Shown piece after piece: positions 5,648 to 7,281 of a DNA stretch of 7,281 nt. Position 1 is the stretch's first letter; the number at the start of each line of letters is the position of its first letter. The notes below the pieces were generated by a model. It had not been told where the DNA came from. It searched no databases and was given only the letters and a program-made list of their open reading frames with translations. The stretch lies in contig PLHN01000412.1 in NCBI GenBank assembly GCA_003139975.1, forward strand, positions 1 through 7,281, read 5' to 3'. The DNA is from Acidobacteriaceae bacterium (lineage in GTDB: Bacteria > Acidobacteriota > Terriglobia > Terriglobales > Acidobacteriaceae). A program made the translations under genes and the position numbers.

Positions 5648-6681
5648 TCGGCACCCCCATAAGCTTGGCTGTCGACGACAGGGAAGGAGCATGGAATCAA
5701 GCCCTTCTGTATCCCCTACGATTCGAACCGATCTATCAGTATCGGCTGTGGGGCGGCCGGCATTTGGCCAGCTTGCTCACGGCACCCCTTCCCAGTGGTC
5801 CTGTCGGAGAAGCGTGGTTACTCAGCGATCGCGACGACCATCAGAGCCGTGTCACTGATGGATCCCTCAAGGGACGGACCATCCGTCAACTGCTACAGCA
5901 GTTTCCGAGGCAAATGCTGGGAAAGCTGGCCGGGCGCTTTCCCCGATTCCCACTGTTGCTGAAATTCCTCGATGTACATGAAATGCTTTCGGTCCAAGTG
6001 CATCCCACAAAAGCGAACACGAACCTGCTGCCAGCGGGCGAGACCCCGAAGACCGAAGCTTGGGTCGTGCTGGAAGCCGGGACACAAAGCCGCATCTATG
6101 CGGGCCTCAAGCCAGAGACAACGGAAGCCGATCTGCGGCGGGCGCTTACGAACGGGACGGTGGCGGACTACCTCGCATGTTTGACTCCGAAACCTGGCGA
6201 CGCCGTTTTCCTCCGCGCAGGAACGGTGCACTCACTGGGCGGCGACCTCGTGGTGTTCGAGATTCAGCAGAACAGCAACGTGACGTTTCGCCTGTATGAC
6301 TGGGACCATGTCGACCCGAAGACGGGAAAGCCGCGAGCACTCCAAGTCGATAAGGCAATGGCCTGCATTGATTTTGCCGAAGGTCCGGTGGGTCGAGTGA
6401 TGCCCGTGGTGGAGACGACGACCCCGGTGGAACGCGAGAGACTCTTTCACTGTGAACATTTCTGGTTGTGGTGCCTGCGCGGACAGTCGCCGTTTCCCGT
6501 CGGCGCCCCAGGTGTGCCGCGCTTGCTGGTATGCATCGGCGGCGCTGGACAGGTCGAGCACGGAGGGTCCACTTACGCGGTCGCAAAAGGCGATGTATTT
6601 CTGTTGCCGGCGATAATCGGTGCGTGCACTTTTCGACCTCGCAGCGCAGTGAACTTGTTGGAAATTGCGCTGCCGGATTGA
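5644..6681 (+). CDS. manA: Mannose-6-phosphate isomerase, class I (zinc cupin)
   Basis: 345-residue cytoplasmic enzyme interconverting fructose-6-phosphate and mannose-6-phosphate, the entry to GDP-mannose and mannosylated glycans. Class I motifs are clear: P-YQYRLWGGR near the N-terminus (29-39), GEAWLLSD (55-62), FLDVHEMLSVQVHP (108-121) with zinc ligands Q118 and H120, KTEAW (136-140) with ligand E138, GTVHSLGGD (193-201) with ligand H196, and EIQQNSNVTFRLYDW (206-220) containing the family's active-site Arg (R216). A second cupin half follows to the end (GDVFLLPA, 316-323). Length is typical of the shorter bacterial ManA. The ATG overlaps the hpf stop as ATGA and has only a weak ribosome-binding site of its own, so translation probably depends on hpf. 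About 15-25 residues precede the usual N-terminal motif. The HAD-IIB gene follows after 37 bases. Confidence 0.93.
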   Translation: MIGTPISLAVDDREGAWNQALLYPLRFEPIYQYRLWGGRHLASLLTAPLPSGPVGEAWLLSDRDDHQSRVTDGSLKGRTIRQLLQQFPRQMLGKLAGRFPRFPLLLKFLDVHEMLSVQVHPTKANTNLLPAGETPKTEAWVVLEAGTQSRIYAGLKPETTEADLRRALTNGTVADYLACLTPKPGDAVFLRAGTVHSLGGDLVVFEIQQNSNVTFRLYDWDHVDPKTGKPRALQVDKAMACIDFAEGPVGRVMPVVETTTPVERERLFHCEHFWLWCLRGQSPFPVGAPGVPRLLVCIGGAGQVEHGGSTYAVAKGDVFLLPAIIGACTFRPRSAVNLLEIALPD

Positions 6682-6718
6682 AGTACCGAGAATTCAGAGG
6701 CGGAAACGGGGAAACATA

Positions 6719-7281
6719 GTGAAAAAGCTAATCGTGTTTGATCTGGACGGAACGCTTGCCGAAAGTAAATCGCCTGTTGATCCCGAAATGTCGGGATTGC
6801 TGCACGACCTTCTCGGAATTGTCAAAGTCGCCGTGATTTCCGGAGGCGGTTGGCCGCAGTTTGAAAAGCAAGTGGTCTCCAAACTGCCTCATGACGAACG
6901 CCTGAGGGAGCTATCCCTACTTCCTACCTGTGGAACAAAGTTCTACCAATACTCAGGGGAGTGGAAAAAACTCTATGAAGAAGATTTCACCAAGGATGAA
7001 CGAGAGACGATACTCAGTTCTTTCAAACAAGCGCTGCGAGAAGCTGGTTACAAAGTCGCAAAGGTCTGGGGAGAAGTCATCGAAGACCGGGGAAGCCAGA
7101 TAACATTTTCGGCCTTAGGCCAGCAGGCGCCGTTAGAAGAAAAAAATAAATGGGACCCCGATTACACCAAGCGGAAGAAGATCAAAGCGATTCTTGACAA
7201 AATTATTCCCCAGTTTTCTGTCCGAATCGGCGGCTCGACGTCGATTGATATCACGAAACCTGGCATTGACAAGGCATACGG
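6719..7281 (+). CDS. HAD-IIB family phosphatase, phosphomannomutase-like, 3' end cut by the window edge
   Basis: 187 complete codons are visible from GTG 6719, preceded by GGGGA at a spacing of about seven. HAD motif I is present as FDLDGT (7-12, nucleophile D8 and acid/base D10), motif II as the VISGG strand, and the late motif as GGSTSIDITKPGIDKAY (171-187), a form typical of HAD-IIB enzymes such as eukaryotic-type phosphomannomutase, sucrose-phosphate phosphatase and trehalose-phosphate phosphatase. The cap region includes EDRGSQITFSALGQQAP, which resembles the PMM cap. Its place directly after manA supports mannose-6-phosphate to mannose-1-phosphate conversion, or dephosphorylation of a related sugar phosphate; the sequence alone does not decide. 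It is noticeably more AT-rich than manA (roughly 40-48% GC in sampled lines against about 60-70%). Around 55-80 C-terminal residues are probably missing. Confidence 0.85.
   Translation, partial: MKKLIVFDLDGTLAESKSPVDPEMSGLLHDLLGIVKVAVISGGGWPQFEKQVVSKLPHDERLRELSLLPTCGTKFYQYSGEWKKLYEEDFTKDERETILSSFKQALREAGYKVAKVWGEVIEDRGSQITFSALGQQAPLEEKNKWDPDYTKRKKIKAILDKIIPQFSVRIGGSTSIDITKPGIDKAY

Noticed and set aside
6146..6586. Minus-strand open frames within manA
   Set aside because: They are antisense to the zinc-ligand region of manA and are very Arg/Pro/Ser-rich, as expected for shadow frames in GC-rich DNA.

Overview
The window (about 57% GC by eye) reads as bacterial chromosome, not a mobile element: no transposase, integrase, phage gene, tRNA, rRNA or CRISPR repeat is visible. 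The gene content is a stress and carbohydrate cluster: a DUF3417-type glucan phosphorylase, a DUF2934/Hsp20 protein, a glycine-rich YflT-like membrane protein, a tandem PRC-barrel protein and a short HPF/RaiA protein. The DUF2934-Hsp20 combination and the PRC/HPF neighbours suggest Acidobacteriota (Terriglobia-like). This rests on family knowledge, not on a marker gene, and is tentative.

Layout. The left arm is on the minus strand: a YflT-like stress membrane protein (3705 to 3169), a strong hairpin (3122-3152), a small heat-shock protein whose 5' end appears frameshifted (3046 to 2590), and alpha-glucan phosphorylase glgP (2429 leftwards off the window). The right arm is on the plus strand: a tandem PRC-barrel protein (4027-4830), a terminator-like hairpin (4840-4863), a 72-residue His-rich single-pass membrane protein (4928-5146), a short HPF/RaiA protein (5279-5647), class I mannose-6-phosphate isomerase manA (5644-6681) and a HAD-IIB phosphatase/phosphomannomutase-like gene (6719 rightwards off the window). 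The arms diverge from a 321-base gap (3706-4026) that carries a perfect operator-like dyad.

How the genes fit together. The products suit survival under stress or starvation: chaperoning (Hsp20), ribosome hibernation (HPF), envelope or membrane stress (YflT-like, PRC-barrel, small TM protein), reserve glucan mobilisation (GlgP), and mannose-phosphate interconversion (ManA plus a PMM-like HAD enzyme), which could feed GDP-mannose, glycan or compatible-solute synthesis. hpf and manA overlap by an ATGA and are very likely co-translated. The HAD gene follows 37 bases later in the same direction but is clearly more AT-rich.

No wholly new system is evident. The points most worth a second look are the apparent +1 frameshift in the hsp20 gene, the dyad with a repeated half-site in the divergent promoter region, and the hpf-manA-HAD coupling.
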